NCBI GenBank assembly: GCA_031552735.1 | Contig: JAVBMF010000064.1 | Span: forward strand, 1 to 48,723 | Source of the DNA: JAVBUY01 sp031552735 | GTDB lineage: Bacteria; Bacillota; Clostridia; Christensenellales; Aristaeellaceae | Length of the DNA stretch: 48,723 nt | Direction: 5' to 3' | Part shown: in pieces, positions 37,806 to 45,179 of the stretch | Layout: every line of letters starts with the position of its first letter | How positions within the stretch are numbered: position 1 is the stretch's first letter | Program-made: the position numbers and the translations under genes | The notes under the pieces: generated by a model | What the model was told of the DNA's origin: nothing | The model's database searches: none | Seen by the model: the letters and a program-made list of their open reading frames with translations, nothing else

Positions 37806-38752
37806 TCTCTGCGCAAGACTTTGTGGATTCTCTGGAGCTTCAGGTATTGGTGCCCTCCACCCGCAAGGAATGGGACATCCGCACCACCGACCTGAACCGA
37901 CCCGGCCTGCAATTCTTCGGCTACTACGATTACTTTGCCTATGAGCGGCCACAGGTCATTGGCAAGGCGGAAATGTCCTATCTGGAGTCGCTGTCCGCCG
38001 ACGTGCAGCGCGAGCGACTGGAGAAGTATTTCTCCTTTGACATTCCGTGCGTGGTCATCGCGCGCTCTATGCCCTGCCTGCCGATCATGGCCGAGCTGGC
38101 CGCCGCGCGCAATGTGCCGATCTATCAGTCCAGCGCGGTGACCACCAAGTTCACCGCCAGCGCCATTGTGTTCCTCAACAGCCGCCTCGCGCCGCGCGTC
38201 ACGCGCCATGGCGTGCTGGTCGATGTGTTCGGTGTGGGCGTGCTGCTAACCGGCGAATCCGGCGTGGGCAAGAGCGAGGCCGCGCTGGAGCTGGTCAAGC
38301 GCGGGCACCAGTTGGTAGCAGACGATGTGGTGGATATCTGCCGCGTCGCCGAGAACCGTCTGGTCGGCGAGGCGCCGGAAATGGTGCGCCACTTCATGGA
38401 GATTCGCGGATTGGGCATCATCGACATCCGCGCCATGTACGGCATCGGCGCGGTGATCTCGCGCAAAAGCATCGACATCGTCATCCATCTGGAGCTGTGG
38501 CGCGAAAACAAGGAATACGACCGGCTCGGCCTGGCGGAGGAATACATCACCATCCTGGGCGCCAAGCTGCCGTACATTGTGATGCCGGTGCGCCCGGGGC
38601 GCAACCTAGCGATCATAATCGAGGTAGCGGCGCGCAACTGGCGCCTAAAGCGCATGGGCTATAACGCCGCCGCGGAGCTGGATAAACGCCTGACCGAGAT
38701 GCTGGAACGCTCTCGCGAGGCATCGCACCCCGAGCTGACCGACGAGGACTAA
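37802..38752 (+). CDS. hprK: HPr kinase/phosphorylase
   Basis: Phosphorylates and dephosphorylates HPr on Ser46, the key switch of carbon catabolite control in Bacillota. The 316 residues have the N-terminal domain, Walker A GESGVGKS (151-158), the acidic VADDVVDI segment, and the HPrK signature MEIRGLGIIDIRAMYGIG (about 199-216) that couples kinase and phosphorylase activities. His136 lies in RHGVLVDV ahead of the P-loop. The ATG overlaps the HAD stop; AAAGGAG is upstream. A ROK sugar kinase follows after 33 bases, consistent with a carbon-metabolism operon. The presence of HprK implies a CcpA/cre system in this organism. Confidence 0.95.
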   Translation: MISAQDFVDSLELQVLVPSTRKEWDIRTTDLNRPGLQFFGYYDYFAYERPQVIGKAEMSYLESLSADVQRERLEKYFSFDIPCVVIARSMPCLPIMAELAAARNVPIYQSSAVTTKFTASAIVFLNSRLAPRVTRHGVLVDVFGVGVLLTGESGVGKSEAALELVKRGHQLVADDVVDICRVAENRLVGEAPEMVRHFMEIRGLGIIDIRAMYGIGAVISRKSIDIVIHLELWRENKEYDRLGLAEEYITILGAKLPYIVMPVRPGRNLAIIIEVAARNWRLKRMGYNAAAELDKRLTEMLERSREASHPELTDED

Positions 38753-38785
38753 TACGATTCCGACGTCCCGCAAGGAGGTATCGGC

Positions 38786-39733
38786 ATGGTATACATTGGC
38801 ATTGATCTGGGCGGCACCAACATCGCCGTCGGCATCGTCGATGCGACCGGCACAATCCTGCGCAAGGGTTCAACGCCGACGCTGATGCCGCGCCCCTATG
38901 CGCCGATTATCGCGGACATGGCCAAGGTGACGCTGGAAACACTGGATGCGTCCGGCTACACACTGGACGACGTCGCGGCCATTGGTGTGGGCGTGCCCGG
39001 TGTCGCCGACCCCAACACCGGTGTCATCCCCTTTTGCACCAATCTGAGCTGGCACAACGTGCCCTTCCGCGACGAGCTGCAAAAGTACATTAGCAAGCCC
39101 ATCTACATCGAAAACGACGCCACGGTCGCCGGGTTTGCCGAGTCGATCACAGGCGTCAGCGCGGGCGCGAAGAGCAGCGTGTTCCTAACGCTGGGCACCG
39201 GCGTCGGCGGTGGCTTTGTGGTCGATGGCAAGCCCTACAGCGGCGACCACCACGTCGGCACCGAACTGGGACACCTGATCATCGAGATTGAGGGCGAGCC
39301 CTGCACCTGCGGCAACTGCGGCTGTCTGGAACGCTATGCCAGCGCCACCGCGCTGATCCGCGAGGCGCGCAAGGCCTATGCGCAGCACCCGGATTCACTG
39401 ATCGGGACGTTGTGCGGTGGCGACCCGGAGAAGATCAACGCCAAGATCGCGGTGGATGCCGCCAAGGAAGGCGACCCGGTCGCGATGAAGGTGTTCCGCA
39501 GGTATGTGAAATCGCTGGCCATCGGCATCGTGAACATCATCAATTTTGTCGATCCGAGCATCGTGGTGTTAGGCGGCGGCGTGTCGCAGGCCGGGGATTT
39601 CCTGCTCGACGCGGTACGCGAAGCGGTGAAGCCCATGGTGTTCTTCAAGACACTGCCCTACTGTGAGATCAAGCTGGCGCAGTTAGGCGCGGACGCAGGC
39701 ATCATCGGCGCGGCGATGTTGGGCAAGCAATAA
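38786..39733 (+). CDS. glk: ROK-family glucokinase
   Basis: A 315-residue sugar kinase of the ROK family, most likely glucokinase. The ATP-phosphate loop is IGIDLGGTNIAVGIVD (4-19), the catalytic Asp is in YIENDATVAG (Asp111), the ROK zinc site is EPCTCGNCGCLERYAS (171-186, three cysteines in CxCxxCxC), with the preceding His in GHLIIE. The LGTGVGGG motif (136-143) is also present. AAGGAGG precedes the ATG. It is third in the HAD-hprK-ROK operon and has a terminator after it. Glucose as substrate is inferred; other ROK kinases use mannose, fructose or N-acetyl sugars. Confidence 0.88.
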   Translation: MVYIGIDLGGTNIAVGIVDATGTILRKGSTPTLMPRPYAPIIADMAKVTLETLDASGYTLDDVAAIGVGVPGVADPNTGVIPFCTNLSWHNVPFRDELQKYISKPIYIENDATVAGFAESITGVSAGAKSSVFLTLGTGVGGGFVVDGKPYSGDHHVGTELGHLIIEIEGEPCTCGNCGCLERYASATALIREARKAYAQHPDSLIGTLCGGDPEKINAKIAVDAAKEGDPVAMKVFRRYVKSLAIGIVNIINFVDPSIVVLGGGVSQAGDFLLDAVREAVKPMVFFKTLPYCEIKLAQLGADAGIIGAAMLGKQ

Positions 39734-39740
39734 GCGCATT

Positions 39741-39779
39741 ACAAAAAGATTCCGAGGCTGTGCCTCGGAATCTTTTTTA
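39741..39779. terminator. Bidirectional terminator after the ROK kinase
   Basis: AAAAGATTCCGAGG and CCTCGGAATCTTTT form a long stem with A- and T-runs. It ends both the plus-strand operon and the minus-strand GH25 gene (stop at 39777). Confidence 0.88.
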
Positions 39780-40508
39780 TTCTCCGTACGCCGCAAACTC
39801 CGCCACGGTCCCCGCGAACACGTTCATGTCGATGAACCGCTCTTTCCCCACATAGCCCTCCAGCCGCGCGCGGTTGGCGTATTGCCAGAATGTCCACGCG
39901 CGGTCATCGGACAGCGTCGGCCGCCCAATCACCTCCCGGATCCAGATGTCGTACGCCGCGTATGCCTTCGCTAGATACGCATCGTACGATTCCGCCGTCG
40001 CGTACAGGATTGGCTTTTTTCCATAATGCCGCTCCAGCGCGGCAAGCAGCGCATCCAGCGCACCGCGCACCGCGTCGGGCTCCGGCGGGTGCCGCTGCTT
40101 GTCGCCATAGAACTCTACATCCACCACCGGTGGCAGCGCGTCCGCCACAACCGGCACAGTGGCGATGAAGTTTGCCGCCTGTGTTTCGCCCGCGCTGTCA
40201 AAGCTGAAGAAGTGATACGCGCCGATGCGCAGACTGGTTTGCCGCGCGCGCGCAAAGTTCTGGGCAAAGCAGCGATCCACCGTGCCGCTGCCCTCGGTTG
40301 CCTTGATATAGGCGAAGTCTATCCCCTGACCCGCCAACACTTGCCAGTCAATGTCGCCCTGATAGGACGATACATCCACGCCGCGCACAGGGAATTGGCT
40401 GCGCGAGGGGTTGTTCAGCAGGATCACGCCGCGATAGACCAGCAGCGCGCCCAACGCGGCGCATGCCGCCAGAACAGCGCCCGCCAGCAGGATCACGCGC
40501 CTCTTCAT
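39777..40508 (-). CDS. GH25 family lysozyme (membrane-anchored or secreted muramidase)
   Basis: A 243-residue cell-wall hydrolase that cleaves the N-acetylmuramic acid-N-acetylglucosamine bond. An N-terminal hydrophobic helix (about 5-26) is a signal or anchor. The GH25 domain starts at VRGVDVSSYQGDIDW (Asp45 of the DVS motif), continues with FAYIKATEG, GAYHFFSF and the catalytic VVDVEF (Asp130, Glu132), and ends with WTFWQYAN. There is no separate wall-binding domain. AGGAGG lies before the ATG at 40508; the frame extends to 40607 through a terminator. It is probably its own transcript, and likely acts in wall remodelling. Confidence 0.9.
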   Translation of the reverse strand: MKRRVILLAGAVLAACAALGALLVYRGVILLNNPSRSQFPVRGVDVSSYQGDIDWQVLAGQGIDFAYIKATEGSGTVDRCFAQNFARARQTSLRIGAYHFFSFDSAGETQAANFIATVPVVADALPPVVDVEFYGDKQRHPPEPDAVRGALDALLAALERHYGKKPILYATAESYDAYLAKAYAAYDIWIREVIGRPTLSDDRAWTFWQYANRARLEGYVGKERFIDMNVFAGTVAEFAAYGE

Positions 40509-40520
40509 GTCAATCCTCCT

Positions 40521-40545
40521 ACAAAAAAGGCCGGCTAACGCCGAC
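40521..40545 (-). terminator. Terminator after tadA
   Basis: Minus strand GGTCGGC-GTTA-GCCGGCC followed by TTTTTTG, with one G-T pair. It lies between the tadA stop (40559) and the GH25 ribosome site. Confidence 0.75.
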
Positions 40546-40558
40546 CCAGTTCGAATCC

Positions 40559-41026
40559 TCACTCGCTTCTTTGCTCCGCGAAAAATCGCTTGAGCAGCGC
40601 GCCGCACTCCTCCGCCAGTATGCCGCCGATCGCTGGCACATCACAGGCAAAGGCAGGGTCCTCTGTGATGCGATATATGCTGCCGCAGCAGCCCGCGCGC
40701 GCGTCGGCAGCGCCATAGATCACCACGTCCGGTCTGCTCATGACGATCGCTCCGGCGCACATCGGGCAGGGCTCCAGCGTCACATACAGCGTGCAGCCGG
40801 TCAGCCGCCAATTGCCCAGCGCCTGCGCCGCCTGACGAATGGCCAGCACCTCCGCGTGCGCGGTTGGGTCGTTCAGTCGCTCGCGCTGGTTATGTCCGCG
40901 CGCAATCACTTTCTCACCATGGACCACCACCGCGCCCACCGGCACCTCGCCCGCCGCGCTCGCGCGCTCCGCCTCGATCAGCGCCTCGCGCATGAAGCGC
41001 GCATGCCGCGCTTTTTCGCCGGTCAT
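40559..41026 (-). CDS. tadA: tRNA-specific adenosine deaminase
   Basis: Deaminates A34 of tRNA-Arg(ACG) to inosine. The 155-residue protein has the zinc and catalytic motifs TAHAEV (His57, Glu59) and PCPMC (Cys87, Cys90). The preceding GEVPVGAVVV and the N42-type GHNQRE are those of TadA rather than cytidine or guanine deaminases. The ATG overlaps the degV stop (ATGA), so the two are coupled. The essential role of TadA makes this gene a housekeeping member of a small operon. Length is normal. Confidence 0.93.
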   Translation of the reverse strand: MTGEKARHARFMREALIEAERASAAGEVPVGAVVVHGEKVIARGHNQRERLNDPTAHAEVLAIRQAAQALGNWRLTGCTLYVTLEPCPMCAGAIVMSRPDVVIYGAADARAGCCGSIYRITEDPAFACDVPAIGGILAEECGALLKRFFAEQRSE

Positions 41027-41898
41027 TTGCGATCGGTTCCCCAGCAGAACACCGCCAGCGTGCCCGGCCCCGAGTGGCTGCCGATCACTGGCCCAATGTC
41101 GCTGAACACGAACTCATTCATCGGCTTTTCGAGCCGCTCGCCGATCATCTTGGCAATTTCCTGCGCGTCCTCGGGGCAGGCGGCATTGCTGATGAACACA
41201 TTTTGCCGCACAGAGCGGTCGTATACCTTGGCGATTAGGTCGGCAATCGCGCGCAGCGCCTGCATGCGGCCGCGCACCTTCTCGCTGGCAATCAGCTTGC
41301 CTTCGTCGTCCATATAGATCAGCGGCTTAATCGACAACATCGTGCCAAAGAACGCCGCCGCCGGGGTGCAGCGACCGCCGCGCTTGAGGTAATTCAGATC
41401 GTCCACCGTCACCCAGTGCACCATGCTCAGCCGGTTCTCTTCCAGCCAGGTGACGGTCTCCTGCATGGTCTTGCCCTGCTCGCGCATGTCCAGCATCTTG
41501 TGCACGATCATGGTCTGACCAGCGCTGGCGGCCAGCGAATCGACCACCTCAAACTGCGCGCCGGGCATCTCCTCCAGCAGCGTGTTGCGCGCGACCATCG
41601 CGCTGTTGTAGGTGCCGCTCAGCCCGGACGACAGCGTCAGATACACCACCGCCTTGCCCTCCTTGAGCAGCGGCCGCACGCATTCTTCCAGCGTATTGGC
41701 GGTAATCTGCGCCGTCACCGACACCTCTCCGGCACGCATGCGCTGATAAAACGCTTCGCTATCCAAGCCTTTGCCCGGCTCATCAAAAAAGGACTCTCCG
41801 CCCATCGTGTAGGTCATGGGCAGGAAGATAAAGTCTTTCTGTGCACGCATGAAATCCAGCCGCATATCCGCACCAGAGTCCGTAATGATGGTAAACAT
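41023..41898 (-). CDS. DegV-family fatty-acid-binding protein
   Basis: A 291-residue DegV protein. These bind a fatty acid in a deep cleft and, as FakB proteins, can present it to the kinase FakA for phosphorylation. The N-terminal TDSGADM (7-13), ITANTLEECVRPLL (about 65-78), LSSGLSGTYNSA (about 88-99) and YLKRGGRCTPAAAF (about 169-182) are the family's ligand and phosphate contacts. The promoter at 41928-41956 (minus) is clear. It is co-transcribed with tadA, a pairing that has no obvious functional logic. No fakA is in the window. Confidence 0.9.
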   Translation of the reverse strand: MFTIITDSGADMRLDFMRAQKDFIFLPMTYTMGGESFFDEPGKGLDSEAFYQRMRAGEVSVTAQITANTLEECVRPLLKEGKAVVYLTLSSGLSGTYNSAMVARNTLLEEMPGAQFEVVDSLAASAGQTMIVHKMLDMREQGKTMQETVTWLEENRLSMVHWVTVDDLNYLKRGGRCTPAAAFFGTMLSIKPLIYMDDEGKLIASEKVRGRMQALRAIADLIAKVYDRSVRQNVFISNAACPEDAQEIAKMIGERLEKPMNEFVFSDIGPVIGSHSGPGTLAVFCWGTDRK

Positions 41899-41927
41899 GA
41901 ATCCACCTCGGTTTCTTAGGATAATTC

Positions 41928-41956
41928 ATTTTACCACACCGGCCCAGTGCGCGCAA
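41928..41956 (-). promoter_or_regulatory. Promoter of degV-tadA
   Basis: Minus strand TTGCGC (41951-41956), 17 bases, TAAAAT (41928-41933) with TGG before the -10 (extended). Confidence 0.65.
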
Positions 41957-41968
41957 CCGAAAGACCAG

Positions 41969-42850
41969 TTATCCCACATGACTGCGCGGCAGAATCACGC
42001 GCAGCTCCAGCACCTCGCCGCGATCCTGCACGGTATATTCCGCGTGGATTCCCGCGCGCTGCATCTGCTGCACGATATCACGAAAGGCATTCAGGTACAG
42101 CCGGTGATCGCGCATCAGGGTGATCACTTTGCGCCCGCTTTGCGGCGCTTCGGCCGCGCGCTGTCGCTCCAGCGTCTGCGCAACCAGCGCCTCGGTCTGC
42201 CGCACATTCAGCTCGCGCTCGGCAGCCTGTCGCGCCACTGCCAGGCGATCCTGCTCGTCCGATAGTTTCAGCAGCGCCCGCGCATGGCGCTCGGTCAGCG
42301 CATGTGCGCGCAGCTCGCTGCGCACCGCGTCGGACAGGCGCAGCAGACGCAGCTTGTTGGCCACCGCCGACTGGCTGCGACCGATACGCTGCGCCATCTC
42401 CTCCTGCGACATGCGAAATTCCTGCAACGCCATCGCGTAGCCTTCCGCCTCCTCCAAAAAATGCAGGTCCGCCCTTTGCAAGTTCTCAATCAGCGCCATC
42501 ATCGCGCTGTCCTCGGTGCTGGCGGGCAGCACAATGGCGTCGATATGCGTCTTGCCCAGGCGCGCGCAGGCGCGCAGGCGTCGCTCGCCGCTGACCAGCT
42601 CATACCGGTCGTTGTCCAGCGCGCGCACCGTGATGGGCTGGATCAGCCCGATCTCGCGAATGGAGCTCGCCAGTTCTTCCAACGCCTGTTCATCAAATAT
42701 CCTGCGCGGCTGGTTGGGGTTGGGCGACACGCTGGCAACCGCTATCCAGCGGATATGCTTGTCGGATGGGCTCTGCGCGCCGACCTCCGTCATCTGTTGC
42801 GGACGAATGTGCCGCTCGGTGCGGGGCATGCGCTCTTCAATTGTAGGCAA
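41969..42850 (-). CDS. noc: Noc/ParB-family DNA-binding protein (nucleoid occlusion)
   Basis: A 293-residue ParB-superfamily protein. Residues about 33-120 are the ParB/Srx CTP-binding domain (SPNPNQPRRIFDEQALEELA, ELVSGERRLRA with the GERRLRA nucleotide motif, ENLQRADL), then the helix-turn-helix (MSQEEMAQRIGRSQSAVANK, about 140-159) and a C-terminal dimer region. ParB and Noc are hard to tell apart by eye. Position next to rsmG and absence of a ParA gene favour Noc, which blocks septum formation over the chromosome. The start is probably TTG 42850; AAAGGCGG is upstream. I found no ParB parS sequence in the window. Confidence 0.85.
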   Translation of the reverse strand: MPTIEERMPRTERHIRPQQMTEVGAQSPSDKHIRWIAVASVSPNPNQPRRIFDEQALEELASSIREIGLIQPITVRALDNDRYELVSGERRLRACARLGKTHIDAIVLPASTEDSAMMALIENLQRADLHFLEEAEGYAMALQEFRMSQEEMAQRIGRSQSAVANKLRLLRLSDAVRSELRAHALTERHARALLKLSDEQDRLAVARQAAERELNVRQTEALVAQTLERQRAAEAPQSGRKVITLMRDHRLYLNAFRDIVQQMQRAGIHAEYTVQDRGEVLELRVILPRSHVG

Positions 42851-42920
42851 ATGGGGGCACCGCCTTTCTATACTGATGCCTGTTTTGCCGTATACCGTTC
42901 GTCAGCTTTTCGCTTCGCAC

Positions 42921-42963
42921 CTGCAAAAAACAGCGCCTTGGCGCGGGCAATCGTCCGCGCCAA
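42921..42963. terminator. Hairpin terminator between rsmG and noc
   Basis: TTGGCGCGG (42938-42946) and CCGCGCCAA (42955-42963) form a perfect 9-bp stem with an 8-base loop. On the minus strand a T-run follows 5-7 bases later; on the plus strand a T-run also follows. The 189-base gap between rsmG and noc otherwise shows only weak promoter-like sequence. Confidence 0.65.
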
Positions 42964-43039
42964 AACGCCACTTTTTTCTGGTTTTTGCTATGCTATTACA
43001 AGAGATTCCCCGAATGCCCGCAGATCCTGCCGCTTAGCC

Positions 43040-43768
43040 TTACGCGTGCAGCGGTTTCCGCGATGGTTCGCCCGCTTTTCTCGGATATTGTCGCACGGTT
43101 TTTTGCCGCTTGTCGGCGCAGACCAGCAGGTGTTGCCAGTCGCGTCCGGGTACCGGCGCAGCGATCGGTGCTAACAACGCTCCGCCCAGCAGCGCTGCCG
43201 CCGCCTCGCCGTCCGCCCACTCCTCGCGCACCGCCGGGCCCTTCCACAGCAGTGCGCGGCCACCAATGCGCAGCATCGGCAGCGATAATTCCAGCAGCGC
43301 GCTTAGCCCCGTCACCGCGCGGGACACCGCCACATCATACGCCTCGCGCCGATCCTCCAGCCGAGCAAAATCTTCCACGCGGGCATGCACTGCCTCCGCG
43401 TTCAGGCCCAGCCGCTCGATCACCGTCCGCAAAAACTTCACGCGCTTGTCCTGCGCGTCAAGCAGCGTGGCTGTCAGGTCCGGCCGCGCGATCAAAAGCG
43501 GCACCCCCGGAAACCCCGCGCCACTGCCAATGTCGATCACCCGCGCACCCATTGGCAGCAGCGCGGCGTGCGTCAGCGGCGTCAGCGAGTCCATGTAGTG
43601 ACGATCCACCGCTTCCAGCGGATCAAGCACGGCGGTTAAATCCATGCGCTGGTTGGCCTCCGCGAGCAGCGCATCAAACGCCTCCAGCCGCTCGCACGCG
43701 GACGCGGGCAGCACAATGCCCAGGCTGTCGCATCCCGCCAGAAAATGCCGCATTGCGTGTTCAGTCAT
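43040..43768 (-). CDS. rsmG: 16S rRNA (guanine-527-N7)-methyltransferase RsmG
   Basis: Methylates G527 of 16S rRNA in the 30S decoding site, using S-adenosylmethionine. The 242 residues include the N-terminal NQRMDLTAVLDPLEAVDRHYMDSL segment (about 39-62, shortened here), the SAM loop VIDIGSGAGFPGVPLLI (about 77-93), LDAQDKRVKFLR and the late YPRKAGEPSRKPL tail that typifies RsmG. The start overlaps the ydcF-like gene by 8 bases. It is the last gene of the SNF2-radC-ydcF-rsmG operon. Loss of RsmG gives low-level streptomycin resistance in several bacteria. noc follows on the same strand, the usual Bacillota neighbour. Confidence 0.95.
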   Translation of the reverse strand: MTEHAMRHFLAGCDSLGIVLPASACERLEAFDALLAEANQRMDLTAVLDPLEAVDRHYMDSLTPLTHAALLPMGARVIDIGSGAGFPGVPLLIARPDLTATLLDAQDKRVKFLRTVIERLGLNAEAVHARVEDFARLEDRREAYDVAVSRAVTGLSALLELSLPMLRIGGRALLWKGPAVREEWADGEAAAALLGGALLAPIAAPVPGRDWQHLLVCADKRQKTVRQYPRKAGEPSRKPLHA

Positions 43769-44387
43769 TTGCTTCCCCCAGAAAAATCGATTGCAGCCAG
43801 AACTTCACCCAGCTCAGCGCCTCGCGCGAGTAGTTTTTCGGCACATACGACCAGTCGGTTCGGGCGCCCATGCCGCTGGCGGGCAGCGCCAACTGATCGC
43901 ACAGCGCCAGCGCACGGGCGACGTGATAATCTGAGGTGATGACCAGCGCCCTGTCAAGACCGCGCGATTGCATAACCTGCTGTGCAAAGTGCAGGTTCTG
44001 TCGCGTATTGACCGACTGCGTCTCGGCGATAACATCCTGCTCGGGCACACCGTTTTGCACCAGCCAGGCCTTCATCACGGTGCCCTCGGCCTCCGGCTCG
44101 TTCTGCCCCTGCGCGCCACAGGTAATGATCAGTTGCGGCACGCGCCGATATGCCTCCAGCGCCAGCGCCACCCGGCGGCGCAGCATCTCGGACATTGCGC
44201 CGTCAGCTTTCACCTGCGCGCCCAGCACAATGATGGCCTGCGACGACTGCACCGGCGGCAACGTAAATTCCTTATACACCACCCACCCGATCAGCGACAG
44301 CCCACACAGAGCGCCCGTTAAAATCAAAATCCCCAACGCGCGCCACACCCGCTTTCGCTTCGGTTTGGTTGCTTGCTCACTCAACAT
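43761..44387 (-). CDS. YdcF/SanA-like DUF218 membrane protein
   Basis: A 208-residue DUF218 protein. One membrane helix (about 18-42) is followed by an extracytoplasmic domain with the family motifs AIIVLGAQVKADG (about 53-65), RRVALALEAYRR, IITCGAQG (GG-type turn), E/NTRQNLHFAQQVM and VITSDYHVARAL (about 155-166, the conserved TSDYH). Members of this family (YdcF, SanA, ElyC) act in envelope integrity, but the enzymatic reaction is not settled. GGGGAGG precedes the ATG at 44387, which lies 11 bases inside the end of radC. Its stop overlaps rsmG. Confidence 0.85.
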   Translation of the reverse strand: MLSEQATKPKRKRVWRALGILILTGALCGLSLIGWVVYKEFTLPPVQSSQAIIVLGAQVKADGAMSEMLRRRVALALEAYRRVPQLIITCGAQGQNEPEAEGTVMKAWLVQNGVPEQDVIAETQSVNTRQNLHFAQQVMQSRGLDRALVITSDYHVARALALCDQLALPASGMGARTDWSYVPKNYSREALSWVKFWLQSIFLGEAND

Positions 44388-45162
44388 CGTAGTCCTCCCC
44401 GCCTTGGTGCGCTTCCCGTGCAACCGCCGCGCGGCTGGGCAGCGTCGTCATGCGCAGGCGCAGTTCAAACTCCTGCTCGTCCACCAGCAGCCCCTGCCGC
44501 ATAAAGCTGCACTGCGCCATGCTCAGGAATTGCCCCTCGCCGACAATGATATGATCCAGCACGCGGATGCCGATCGGCCCAAGCGCCGCCATCACCGCCT
44601 TGGTGGTGTCATAATCATTGGGCGATGGCAGCAGCGACCCGCCCGGATGATTGTGAGAAATCAGCACGCTGTGCGCGTCATAGCGAATCGCGGCGTCCAC
44701 CACCGCGCGCGGATAGATCGTGATTTCGTCGATGGTGCCCACCGCCAGCAGCGCCGGGTGAATCACGCGGGTCTGCGCGTCCAGGCAAATCAGATACAGC
44801 GACTCATTGGTCTGTCCCAGAAACAGCGTCTGGCAGTAATCGCCCGCGTCGTTGGCGTTTCTCAGCAGCGGCTTGTCCCGGTATTTGTCACGCATGTAGT
44901 ATCCGGCCAGTTGCGGAATCATGCTCAGCAGCGCCGCCACGTTCGCGCCCACACCGGGGCAGCGCGCCAGCTCCTCGGGGCTGGCGTCCAGCACCGCCGA
45001 CAGCGACCCAAACCGCGCGATCAGCTCGTGTGCCAATGGGTTCACGTCCCGGGTGGGAATGCCGAAAAACAACAGCACTTCCAATACTTCGTGCGGTGCG
45101 AAGTGCATCAGCCCTTCTTTCGCCATGCGTTCCTTCACGCGCTTTCTGTGTCCTTCGTGCAT
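44377..45162 (-). CDS. radC: RadC/DUF2466-family JAB-domain protein
   Basis: A 261-residue protein with an N-terminal helix-hairpin-helix region (about 40-85; PEELARCPGVGANVAALL) and a C-terminal JAB/MPN+ domain with the zinc metalloprotease-like motif SHNHPGGSLLPSPND (HxH...D, about 176-190). The radC label comes from an E. coli mutation later mapped elsewhere, so a direct DNA-repair role is not established; some RadC proteins help in competence. AGGAGG precedes the ATG. It lies 17 bases after the SNF2-type gene, suggesting co-expression with a DNA-remodelling ATPase. Confidence 0.88.
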   Translation of the reverse strand: MHEGHRKRVKERMAKEGLMHFAPHEVLEVLLFFGIPTRDVNPLAHELIARFGSLSAVLDASPEELARCPGVGANVAALLSMIPQLAGYYMRDKYRDKPLLRNANDAGDYCQTLFLGQTNESLYLICLDAQTRVIHPALLAVGTIDEITIYPRAVVDAAIRYDAHSVLISHNHPGGSLLPSPNDYDTTKAVMAALGPIGIRVLDHIIVGEGQFLSMAQCSFMRQGLLVDEQEFELRLRMTTLPSRAAVAREAHQGGEDYDVE

Positions 45163-45179
45163 GCGTCCGCCTCCTCGCG

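Noticed and set aside
40540..40570. tRNA-like T-loop sequence GTTCGAATCC
   Set aside because: No acceptor stem, anticodon arm or D arm can be built around it; it lies at the end of tadA next to a terminator.
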